6,138 nucleotides of DNA from Opitutales bacterium. GTDB taxonomy: Bacteria; Verrucomicrobiota; Verrucomicrobiia; Opitutales; Intestinicryptomonadaceae. Position numbers and translations under genes: made by a program. The notes beneath the pieces were generated by a model. It did not search any database. It was given only the letters and a program-made list of their open reading frames with translations, and had not been told where the DNA came from. Of this stretch, positions 1-4,666 are shown piece after piece. The DNA is taken from NCBI GenBank assembly GCA_017526045.1, contig JAFXRX010000271.1, positions 1 to 6,138 of the forward strand. Reading direction: 5' to 3'. The first letter of the stretch is position 1, and each line of letters begins with the position of its first letter.

Positions 1-1260
1 CAGAATCTCGAAGTATTTTATGGCGTCTTTTTCGCGGGCAAGGCCATTGTAGTGCTGTTTTAGGACATCTACGGCGTGTCCCATTTGCTCGGCGGTTAGG
101 TATGCGTTCTTTGTCAGAGCGAGGTAGTAGGTTGCCGCTGAATGGCGCAGTCCGTTCTTTATCCAGTTGCCTTTGCCGAGGCTCTCGTGAAGCTTTTTTA
201 GCACTGGAACTTTTCGCCTTGTAAGAATCTTTTTCTTCGTGCCGAGATCCCAGACGTACGGTTCGAGCCATTTCGCCAAGTTTTCTGGAATCTTTACGAT
301 TCTGCGCGACGCCGTTTTTGTAATTTCGCTGTCGAGTATGATTTCTCGGTCGTCGAGCCTTATTTTGTCCCAAGTCAGCCTTTTTAGCTCGGCGTTGCGT
401 ATTCCTGTAAAGGCGGCTATGGCTGTAAATGCGCGGATTTCGCTTTGCGGCGGCGTGGAGTTTAGAATTTTTCGCACCTCGTCGGGCGTGAATATTTGGG
501 GCGTTCTGCCCCTTGCTCGCCAGCTTTCCACTTTCTCAACGGGGTTGACGTCGAGCCAGTCCTGCATCTTGCAAAATTTGAAAAAGGAATAGAGCGTGCG
601 CCTGTATTCGTTTCTCGAGTAAATCCCCAAGTCTTTCTGCGTCTCCTTGAAAACCTTCATGGGGCGTCCGTCAACTGTCAGCGTGTCGCTGTCGTCGTAT
701 TCGCGCTTTTTGAGGTTTATGAGCCATTGGAAGATTTCCCTGCCAGTTATGAGCGAGACTATCCGTTCCTTGCCGAAATCGCCCATGAAGCGGGCAAGAG
801 TGCGCTCGACCCCCGTTACATATTCGCTCGACAGCTCCTTTTTCAAGAGCGTATAGCAGTATTTGTCTATGGCGAAGTCCAACCTTGCGGAGCGTTCCTT
901 TAGCTTTGCGAGCGATTTGTACTCCTCTATGGCTTGGCTTAGGCTGATTCCGAGCGACTGCAAATCATTCGTAAGCTTCACGTAGGTGAGGACGGCGTTT
1001 GTAAGCGACACCCGCAAGGGGGAGAGCAGCATCTTTGCCTCGACCAATTCGCGCCTGTCGTTTGGCGAAATCCTGTCGGCTTCGACGCCGAGCTTTTCGT
1101 CGTAAACATTTTTCTCGCGGAAAAATTCGAGGGCTTCGGCTTCGGTTGAAAACCTGCGCGCCCATCGTTTTTGCTTTTCGGTGTCGAAATAGTAAACGAC
1201 CCAGCGCTCGCGGTTTTTCTCTGCAACTTTTTTTGGAAAGGAAGGTGATCTGTTCTTCAT
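1..1260 (-). CDS. Tyrosine recombinase (phage/element integrase), C-terminal end outside window
   Basis: Site-specific DNA strand exchange enzyme that would integrate or excise a mobile element. From the ATG at 1260 the minus frame is open through base 1, giving 420 codons; the stop lies beyond the window. Residues ~1-60 resemble an arm-type DNA-binding region (WVVYYFD, RRFSTEAEALEFF), residues ~105-245 the SAM-like core-binding domain (including YRRTLYSFFKFCK), and ~255 onward the catalytic domain. Visible catalytic positions are R288 (TGIRNAEL), K315 (ITKTASRR), R372 in NGLRHS, H395 (MGHAVD) and the nucleophile Y404 (HYNGL). The usual first His of HxxR is Asn369. As I recall, this replacement is common in integrases of Verrucomicrobiota-like elements and does not imply inactivity. 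A Shine-Dalgarno-like AGGAAAGGA lies just upstream of the ATG. Adjacent sequence suggests it belongs to an element inserted in tRNA-Arg. The family call is firm; its substrate is inferred. Confidence 0.96.
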   Translation of the reverse strand, partial: MKNRSPSFPKKVAEKNRERWVVYYFDTEKQKRWARRFSTEAEALEFFREKNVYDEKLGVEADRISPNDRRELVEAKMLLSPLRVSLTNAVLTYVKLTNDLQSLGISLSQAIEEYKSLAKLKERSARLDFAIDKYCYTLLKKELSSEYVTGVERTLARFMGDFGKERIVSLITGREIFQWLINLKKREYDDSDTLTVDGRPMKVFKETQKDLGIYSRNEYRRTLYSFFKFCKMQDWLDVNPVEKVESWRARGRTPQIFTPDEVRKILNSTPPQSEIRAFTAIAAFTGIRNAELKRLTWDKIRLDDREIILDSEITKTASRRIVKIPENLAKWLEPYVWDLGTKKKILTRRKVPVLKKLHESLGKGNWIKNGLRHSAATYYLALTKNAYLTAEQMGHAVDVLKQHYNGLAREKDAIKYFEIL

Positions 1261-1290
1261 GCCAAATCCTTTCCTGTCAAAAATGCGAAA

Positions 1291-1311
1291 TGGTAAGGGA
1301 TTGCCTTACCA
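1291..1311. promoter_or_regulatory. Perfect inverted repeat upstream of the integrase (possible operator or hairpin)
   Basis: TGGTAAGG and CCTTACCA form an 8-bp perfect inverted repeat around a 5-base centre (GATTG), 31-51 bases upstream of the integrase start codon. There is no T-tract, so a rho-independent terminator is unlikely. Its place in the integrase 5' region fits a repressor operator or a recombinase accessory site. Which of these it is cannot be told from sequence alone. Confidence 0.4.
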
Positions 1312-1341
1312 CTGCGAAAAAATCGCGCAAGTTGCTGTCAA

Positions 1342-2172
1342 TTAACGATATTCTATTTGTTCCTAAACAATAAATCTTTTGATGAATTCCGTTCAAATTT
1401 AAACGAAACCGACAAGAATATATTAAATAAAATAAAAGATCTAGATTCGCGTATTGAAATAATACAAACAGAGAAGCAATCGCTTGAGGTGGAAGATCAT
1501 GAAATTACGGGAAAAAGAGCTCAAATAAAATTGTTTTGGGCTCGTATAAACGAAATAATATATGAATTAAAGCAATATTCAAAAGAAATAGTTAATCCTT
1601 CTGAGAATATAGAATTTACTCAATTGCAAAAAGAAATAAAAAATCTTGATACAAGCCTTGAAAACAATAAAAACCGCTTAAAAACACTTATTTTAATACA
1701 TGAAGATAACAAAGAGATATTAGCAAGTATATTTAATTTCTCAACAAGAAACATATTAATCGGTTCATCTTGCAATGGAACAGTTTCGTTCAAGGAAAGA
1801 AATATAAATTTTGCCATAAAGCGAAATAATTTTCTATTCGGCCAAGCGATGGGAGTTCTTTCTGTTCTTCTGGCTGATATATCTTCACTAGTATATTCAA
1901 TAATAAATGAAAATTCAATGCATCCGCTTTTTCTTATCCACGATAGTCCTAAAGAAGCAGATTTAGACGACAGAATTTACGGGAGTTTTATATCATTTAT
2001 GGTAAATCTATCCAAAACATTTGAAAAACCTCCTTTCCAATATATAATAACTACAACAACTCCGCCGCCTCCAGATATAGATTCCACGCTTATTTTATCA
2101 ACGGATGAAACACTTTTAAAGGTAAACATATTTGAAGGATTAAGTGCTCCTGAATTGCAATTTGATGAGTGA
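1342..2172 (+). CDS. C-terminal fragment of a coiled-coil SMC/ABC-type ATPase (5'-truncated)
   Basis: The reading frame is open from 1297 to the TGA at 2170-2172 but has no ATG and no ribosome binding site at its beginning. The first usable codon is the TTG at 1357, giving 271 residues, numbered here from it. Residues ~1-110 are a charged Lys/Glu/Asn-rich coiled coil. Then come a signature-like helix (GQAMGVLSVLLAD from residue 162), a Walker-B-like strand (HPLFLIHDSP, D196), and a conserved-looking IITTTTPPPP segment (230-239). This is the C-terminal half of an SMC/RecN-like ATPase of the kind often found in anti-phage or plasmid-defence loci. Walker A (P-loop) and the N-terminal lobe are absent, so it cannot be a working ATPase alone. 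It is much more AT-rich than its neighbours and abuts the integrase upstream region. It is probably a remnant cut by an insertion. The exact family is unresolved. Confidence 0.6.
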   Translation, partial: LTIFYLFLNNKSFDEFRSNLNETDKNILNKIKDLDSRIEIIQTEKQSLEVEDHEITGKRAQIKLFWARINEIIYELKQYSKEIVNPSENIEFTQLQKEIKNLDTSLENNKNRLKTLILIHEDNKEILASIFNFSTRNILIGSSCNGTVSFKERNINFAIKRNNFLFGQAMGVLSVLLADISSLVYSIINENSMHPLFLIHDSPKEADLDDRIYGSFISFMVNLSKTFEKPPFQYIITTTTPPPPDIDSTLILSTDETLLKVNIFEGLSAPELQFDE

Positions 2173-2251
2173 TACGCTATCTTTTTTGGATTATTCAATA
2201 TCTTTAGAAAGTGCTCATTGCTATCATATTTAAAAATAATAAATAAAAATG

Positions 2252-2284
2252 TTGCGTATTTTTGTCTGGTGTGGTAGTATAGAT
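2252..2284 (+). promoter_or_regulatory. Candidate promoter of the 160-residue gene, overlapping a repeated motif
   Basis: TTGCGT (2252-2257) and TAGTAT (2275-2280) are separated by 17 bases. An alternative -10 is TATAGAT (2278-2284). Both precede the ATG at 2302 at a suitable distance. The -35 lies inside the 12-mer TTGCGTATTTTT, which recurs inverted downstream of the gene at 2898-2909. A protein binding this motif would therefore cover the -35, which suggests autoregulation; that is inference. Confidence 0.4.
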
Positions 2285-2301
2285 ACCATAGGGACAAAGG
2301 T

Positions 2302-2784
2302 ATGATGATAAGCAAGACAAAGATTTCAACTGACGGGTTTGAAAAATTCAAGATTACCCCTGAAATGGCGGAGATTTTCGGGTTGCCGATGAAGGCGGTC
2401 GGGATTTGGGTTATCGTTCAGGGAAACGACTTTTACTATCGCTTGCGGAAGGTTCGTCTGGACGGATATTTTGCCTCCGACAAGTACAACAATCATCAGA
2501 AGATTTCCCGCAAAATTTGGGCTCAGATGTTTGGCGACGAGCGTTCCGCCAAGTTTGAATTTTTCAAGCTTTCTGTCCGCAAGCGAAAGTGGGTAATGTC
2601 GCTTATTAACGAGTTTTACAAGGTTCAGGAATTATCCAAGGTGCTTGAAGAATTAGGGCATGACGAAGTCATATTGCGCATTCTTGACGACACTTCCGCG
2701 GATCGCGCAGGCGGCAAATTATACAGCTCCATTGAAAGCGCGATAGCTTATTGGAGGCGCAATTACGGGAGGATTGGTGAATGA
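2302..2784 (+). CDS. Uncharacterised 160-residue protein
   Basis: I do not recognise the family. The protein is soluble, with no signal peptide or membrane segment. The N-terminal third is mixed (KITPEMAEIFGLPMKAVG, then a beta-like IWVIVQGNDFYYRLRKV stretch). The middle is basic (ISRKIWAQMFGDERSAK, LSVRKRKW), and the C-terminal part is helical (QELSKVLEELG, SIESAIAYWRRN). Tandem ATG codons occur at 2302 and 2305. The purine stretch GGGACAAAGG ends almost on the first ATG, so the second fits the ribosome binding site better. An in-frame stop at 2275-2277 rules out an earlier start. Codon composition matches the GC-richer genes, unlike the AT-rich fragment before it. Matching motifs lie at its promoter and beyond its 3' end. 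A small nucleic-acid-binding or regulatory protein of the element is possible but unproven. Confidence 0.7.
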   Translation: MMISKTKISTDGFEKFKITPEMAEIFGLPMKAVGIWVIVQGNDFYYRLRKVRLDGYFASDKYNNHQKISRKIWAQMFGDERSAKFEFFKLSVRKRKWVMSLINEFYKVQELSKVLEELGHDEVILRILDDTSADRAGGKLYSSIESAIAYWRRNYGRIGE

Positions 2785-2843
2785 AAAATCTCCTAAAATG
2801 CCGTCAAAATAAATGGTCAGAAATTGGTAAGGATTTTTTTGCA

Positions 2844-2861
2844 AAAATGCGTAAAAATACG
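2844..2861. repeat. Palindromic 18-bp repeat, copy 1
   Basis: AAAATGCGTAAAAATACG is identical to 2889-2906, 45 bases away. Each copy has a near-palindromic core in which TGCGTA and TACG(C/T)(A/G) flank AAAA. The half-site AAAAATACGCAA of copy 2 occurs inverted at 2252-2263 over the -35 of the preceding gene. The arrangement looks like binding sites for a DNA-binding protein. Confidence 0.6.
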
Positions 2862-2888
2862 TGTATTTTGATAGGTTTTAACGCCTAT

Positions 2889-2909
2889 AAAATGCGTAAA
2901 AATACGCAA
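2889..2909. repeat. Palindromic 18-bp repeat, copy 2, with exact inverted match near 2252
   Basis: The second copy is the more complete palindrome: TGCGTA-AAAA-TACGCA. Its right half, AAAAATACGCAA at 2898-2909, is the exact reverse complement of TTGCGTATTTTT at 2252-2263. The 160-residue gene is therefore flanked by matching sites. A 12-base match is unlikely by chance in a 6-kb window, although the AT-rich background weakens that estimate. Confidence 0.6.
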
Positions 2910-2999
2910 GAATTTTCAAACATTGGATTTTGCAACCTACTAAAAATGAACAAAATACAAAACAAAGGAAAAACAAAAATGGATAAAATATATCAGGGA

Positions 3000-3037
3000 T
3001 TAGGAAACGCCCGTTCTATCCGTTGAACTACAGGGGC
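3000..3037 (-). pseudogene. 5' half of tRNA-Arg(CCT), copy 1 (truncated at anticodon loop)
   Basis: Read on the minus strand this is a standard tRNA 5' half. It has a 7-base acceptor strand GCCCCTG, then TA, then a D-stem GTTC/GAAC closing the loop AACGGATA with its G18-G19 pair. One linker G, an anticodon 5' stem GGCGT and the loop TTCCTAA with anticodon CCT follow. After the loop, the next bases (TCCCTGATA) cannot form the 3' anticodon stem, and no T-arm or acceptor 3' strand follows, so it cannot make a tRNA. A break at the anticodon loop fits the crossover point of tRNA-targeting tyrosine recombinases. Confidence 0.85.
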
Positions 3038-3051
3038 GGGATAAAGAAAAC

Positions 3052-3080
3052 ATGAGACCAGATGTCGGTTTGAAAGTCAA
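3052..3080 (-). promoter_or_regulatory. Promoter-like sequence of tRNA-half copy 1
   Basis: On the minus strand TTGACT (3080-3075) is followed after 17 bases by TCTCAT (3057-3052, 4 of 6 matches to TATAAT). The tRNA 5' end lies 15 bases further on, which is normal for a tRNA gene. It is conserved in the second copy. If active, it would transcribe leftward, antisense to the 160-residue gene. Confidence 0.55.
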
Positions 3081-3094
3081 ACAAAAATCAAGCT

Positions 3095-3353
3095 TTAATG
3101 CGCATTACAGTCTTTTTGCCTATTTGCGCTTTTGGCGGGGCGGACTATATAGCAGTGATCAAGCAGGGCGACGCAGCCGCTTTTTTTGCAGCTGACGCAT
3201 TTGCCCGAAAGCCGATAGCTTGGAAGTTTTTCCTGCCTGCGGAGCCGCTCAATGAAAGTTGCGCCTATGTTGAGATATTGCGCGACCTCCGAGCGGGTTA
3301 AAAGCCTGTCGCTTGCAGGCTTGTTTTGTCTGCGTTAATAAGTTGCAGCGCAT
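3095..3353 (-). pseudogene. Excisionase-like HTH gene (HTH_17/AlpA type), frameshifted
   Basis: The minus frame ending at the TAA 3097-3095 encodes a winged-helix excisionase/MerR-like domain. It contains LLTRSEVAQYLNIG, then FIERLRRQEKLPSYRLSGKCV, then a tail ending DCNAH. Such proteins bind att-site DNA and direct a tyrosine recombinase towards excision. This frame has no start codon before its upstream in-frame stop. The only nearby ATG (3353) lies in another frame (MRCNLLTQTKQAC...). Removing one base around 3309-3316, inside a 7-bp hairpin, joins the two halves into an ~85-residue protein of normal Xis length. The end of the domain (VSCKKSGCVALLDH) departs from the usual V-R-F-K-K-S-D pattern, which suggests decay. 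No clear ribosome binding site. The stop codon lies inside the direct repeat, tying the gene to the element end. Confidence 0.65.
3302..3322. other. 7-bp perfect hairpin at the xis frameshift
   Basis: AAGCCTG (3302-3308) and CAGGCTT (3316-3322) pair around a 7-base loop, with short T-runs on both sides in the respective reading directions. The shape is terminator-like, but the hairpin lies inside the broken excisionase gene where the two frames must be joined. It could have promoted a slippage mutation. Confidence 0.35.
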
Positions 3354-3370
3354 TGGCAATAAACGTCGGG

Positions 3371-3428
3371 CGCGCAAATGCCGGAAACCGCAGAAATTTT
3401 GTGTTTAGCGGTTATTGCAAAAAGGACG
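3371..3428 (-). repeat. 58-bp hairpin element, copy A, 3' of the lipoprotein gene
   Basis: Same length as 4131-4188 and ungapped, with 42 of 58 identical bases. The stem GC-AAATGC (3374-3381) pairs with GCATTT-like GTGTTT-(A)-GC (3401-3409), leaving one bulged A. Two pairs are G-T wobbles here where copy B has Watson-Crick pairs in the same columns. Each copy sits downstream of one minus-strand gene. It could be a 3' UTR or terminator structure, or a recombination site. Integron attC core sequences are not present. Confidence 0.55.
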
Positions 3429-3466
3429 CGGCCGAGCGGGCGCAGAAAATTTTTATAAAGATATTG

Positions 3467-4018
3467 CTATTCTGAGGGGATGAGCGGGGCGAGGTTTTTT
3501 GTTTTTACTTCCGCGCCGTCGGGGAGAGTTGCGGCGCGTTTGCACTCGAGGCTTTGGCCGAAGATGAGGACTTTGCCGCGAATTGTAAGGGTGTCGTTTT
3601 TTGGGTCGATCCAAACGTTGCAGTCGTAGGTGGAGCCGCTGTCGGGGTCGGTAATTTTGCCGGAATATTTTTTGTCGTCAGCGTCGAACTTCAAATTCCA
3701 GACGAGGTCGAACTCGCACAATTTGGGATTGCCTTTTATCTTTTTTGCGCGCTGTTGGCAGTTCGCGAGCGTATCGGTAATTTTGCCCGCGTCGTTATAG
3801 ATTGCGACCATTCGGCAGAAGCGCAGGCCGCCGTTTTGGTAGGCGTAAACAATGCTGTCGGGCTTGCCCGAGGAGGGGTCGGGGAGAGTCCAGTAGCCCT
3901 CGATTTTAGCCTCGGGGCAGTCGGCGTTTTGGACGTTTGCGGCGGGGCGGCTTTTGGATTTGGAGCATGCGAAGGTCAAAAGGCAGAGCGAAAATATAAT
4001 AGGGAGGATTTTTTTCAT
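3467..4018 (-). CDS. DUF2147-like outer-membrane lipoprotein
   Basis: 183 residues. A Lys-Lys start, a hydrophobic segment (ILPIIFSLCLLTFA) and a lipobox LTFA-C18 make it a lipoprotein precursor cleaved by signal peptidase II. S19, not D, follows the Cys, so the outer membrane is likely. The mature part resembles DUF2147: an EGYWTLPDPSSGKPDSI opening, a central PKLCEFDLVWNLKFD strand, then GKITDPDSGSTYDCNVWID and DTLTIRGKVLIFGQSLECKR. The biochemical role of DUF2147 proteins is unknown. No Shine-Dalgarno sequence is seen; the A-rich leader CCCAACAAAAAA precedes the ATG. The gene lies between the two tRNA-half repeats, downstream of the TM2 gene on the same strand, so both may be cargo of one small element. 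The upstream stretch 4019-4130 is skewed (T/G on plus) and holds no gene that I can support. Confidence 0.8.
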   Translation of the reverse strand: MKKILPIIFSLCLLTFACSKSKSRPAANVQNADCPEAKIEGYWTLPDPSSGKPDSIVYAYQNGGLRFCRMVAIYNDAGKITDTLANCQQRAKKIKGNPKLCEFDLVWNLKFDADDKKYSGKITDPDSGSTYDCNVWIDPKNDTLTIRGKVLIFGQSLECKRAATLPDGAEVKTKNLAPLIPSE

Positions 4019-4130
4019 TTTTTTGTTGGGTTGTTTTTTTTGGGGTTGAGTTGTTGGTGGAAAAATTTTTTCGGGGTTTGTTTTTTATGTCGGCTTGTTT
4101 TAAAGGGAACAACACGCGATAAGAGGCTTC

Positions 4131-4188
4131 CGCGCAAATGCCCAGAATCTGTGGAAACTTGCATTTAGCAGTTTTTGCAAAAACGAAG
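4131..4188 (-). repeat. 58-bp hairpin element, copy B, 3' of the TM2 gene
   Basis: Partner of 3371-3428. The stem GC-AAATGC (4134-4141) pairs with GCATTT-A-GC (4161-4169), all Watson-Crick with one bulged A. The loop is 19 bases, as in copy A. It also holds the 14-bp palindrome GTTTTTGCAAAAAC (4171-4184). It follows the TM2 gene by about 60 bases. Confidence 0.55.
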
Positions 4189-4248
4189 TAAACAGCAGGG
4201 TTGCCATGGCGCGACAGACGCGTGCGGCGCAGGACAGTTTAAAAAAGT

Positions 4249-4536
4249 TCAGCCGTTGATTTTCTTGGCGTTCATGCATACTTCTACAATCGCCCAAATC
4301 TGCACAAAGAACAACAATATGCCGAACGACAAAAGCGTTAGCAATAGCTGCACAACCGCCCTTGAGTTTTTGCCGATGTAAAAATTGTGCGCGCCAAACG
4401 CGCCGAGGAATACGCCGAGCAAAATATATACAATTTCGTCGGATTTCTTGGGTTCGTCGTTTTTAAGCTTGCAGCCGCAATTTACGCAAACTACGGCGTT
4501 GTCGTTGACTTCGGTTCCGCATGTAGGGCAAAACAT
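4249..4536 (-). CDS. Zinc-ribbon TM2-domain membrane protein
   Basis: 95 residues. An N-terminal zinc ribbon carries two Cys pairs (CPTCG at 3-7, CVNCG at 17-21). A TM2 domain of two transmembrane helices follows, with the family pattern GAFGAHNFYIGKNSRAVVQLLL (His-x-Phe-Tyr-x-Gly and the Gln-Leu-Leu start of helix 2) and an IWAIVEV ending. TM2 proteins are small inner-membrane proteins of largely unknown role. The Zn-ribbon/TM2 arrangement is common in bacteria. The ribosome binding site is strong (AAGGAGAG, five bases before the ATG). The start lies only 20 bases past the end of tRNA-half copy 2, whose promoter faces this gene, so transcription from that orphan promoter is plausible. The lipoprotein gene follows on the same strand. 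Confidence 0.93.
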   Translation of the reverse strand: MFCPTCGTEVNDNAVVCVNCGCKLKNDEPKKSDEIVYILLGVFLGAFGAHNFYIGKNSRAVVQLLLTLLSFGILLFFVQIWAIVEVCMNAKKING

Positions 4537-4555
4537 AGTCTCTCCTTTTTACGCT

Positions 4556-4592
4556 TTAGGAACGCCCGTTCTATCCGTTGAACTACAGGGGC
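4556..4592 (-). pseudogene. 5' half of tRNA-Arg(CCT), copy 2 (truncated at anticodon loop)
   Basis: Identical to copy 1 through the acceptor strand and D-arm, but one T is missing between the anticodon stem (GGGCG) and the loop TTCCTAA. The sequence continues AGCGTAAAA, which is not a 3' anticodon stem, and then enters the TM2 ribosome binding site. It is therefore a non-functional fragment. Confidence 0.85.
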
Positions 4593-4606
4593 GGGATAAA
4601 GAAGGT

Positions 4607-4635
4607 ATGAGACCAGATGTCGGTTTGAAAGTCAA
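4607..4635 (-). promoter_or_regulatory. Orphan tRNA promoter facing the TM2 and lipoprotein genes
   Basis: TTGACT (4635-4630), a 17-base gap, then TCTCAT (4612-4607), as in copy 1. Transcription would pass through the tRNA half and reach the TM2 start at 4536. The mRNA would carry a tRNA-like D-arm in its 5' leader. Activity is inferred. Confidence 0.5.
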
Positions 4636-4666
4636 ACAAAATTCAAGTTTTAATGCGTATTGCAAT

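Larger units (their letters stand above)
2785..2999. other. AT-rich non-coding stretch with palindromic repeats
   Basis: No convincing gene lies between the end of the 160-residue gene and the tRNA-half repeat. An 81-codon frame begins at 2781 (ATGA overlap with the preceding stop), but it is Lys/Asn-rich. Its 'MRKNT' pentapeptide occurs twice only because the DNA repeat occurs twice, and its last residues are read from the antisense of the tRNA fragment. The stretch holds two 18-bp direct repeats (annotated separately) and a larger imperfect hairpin, with ATTTTGATAGG pairing with CCTATAAAAT (2865-2892). It may be a regulatory region or the end of an element. Confidence 0.5.
3000..3126 (-). 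repeat. Direct repeat copy 1: tRNA-Arg promoter plus 5' half
   Basis: Aligns without gaps to the copy at 4556-4681 beyond the anticodon loop, with about 90% identity. The tRNA body and the 35 bases around the -35 are identical. Differences cluster just 5' of the tRNA (AAC versus GGT at 3049-3051) and at the far end. The repeat ends abruptly at the anticodon loop on the low-coordinate side. On the other side it includes the last codons of the excisionase-like gene. It is most likely an attachment-site-related duplication. Confidence 0.85.
3000..4592. mobile_element. Putative ~1.55-kb element between tRNA-Arg half repeats
   Basis: The block runs from the anticodon-loop edge of one tRNA half to that of the other. 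It contains, on one strand, a TM2 gene, a lipoprotein gene and an excisionase-like remnant followed by a promoter and tRNA 5' half. Excisionase next to att is typical of integrative elements. No integrase lies inside, so mobilisation would need one in trans, such as the one at 1-1260. Alternatives are a deletion derivative of a larger element or a plain segmental duplication. The boundaries are seen; the mobility is inferred. Confidence 0.45.

Noticed and set aside
239..1373. Several plus-strand and off-frame minus-strand frames across the integrase
   Set aside because: All overlap the integrase frame, which shows every catalytic motif; they are shadows.
2844..2909. CRISPR array or iteron origin
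   Set aside because: Only two copies with a single 27-base gap, no cas or recognised rep gene, so neither call is supported.
2781..3026. 81-codon frame overlapping the stop of the 160-residue gene (ATGA)
   Set aside because: The translational-coupling look is attractive, but the frame is AT-driven Lys/Asn-rich, repeats a pentapeptide because of a DNA repeat, and ends in antisense tRNA sequence. The same NARSIR ending appears in another spurious frame at the second repeat.
3000..3037. Complete tRNA-Arg gene
   Set aside because: No 3' anticodon stem, T-arm or acceptor 3' strand follows at either copy, and I found no matching 3' half in the window.
3098..3301. 67-codon plus-strand frame with hydrophobic start
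   Set aside because: Antisense of the excisionase-like HTH region, which has recognisable motifs. The plus translation resembles nothing known.
3302..3324. Rho-independent terminator
   Set aside because: The stem is followed by only a short, interrupted T-run, no plus-strand gene ends there, and it lies inside a minus-strand gene.
3554..4168. 204-codon plus-strand frame
   Set aside because: Lies antisense to the lipoprotein gene, whose signal peptide, lipobox and DUF2147-like pattern are convincing. The plus frame is a low-complexity Gly/Val/Ala shadow.
3371..4188. Integron attC sites flanking gene cassettes
   Set aside because: Hairpins with a bulged base follow each gene, but the RYYYAAC and GTTRRRY core sites are not found at the expected ends, and there is no IntI-type integrase feature. 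Kept only as an unnamed hairpin element.
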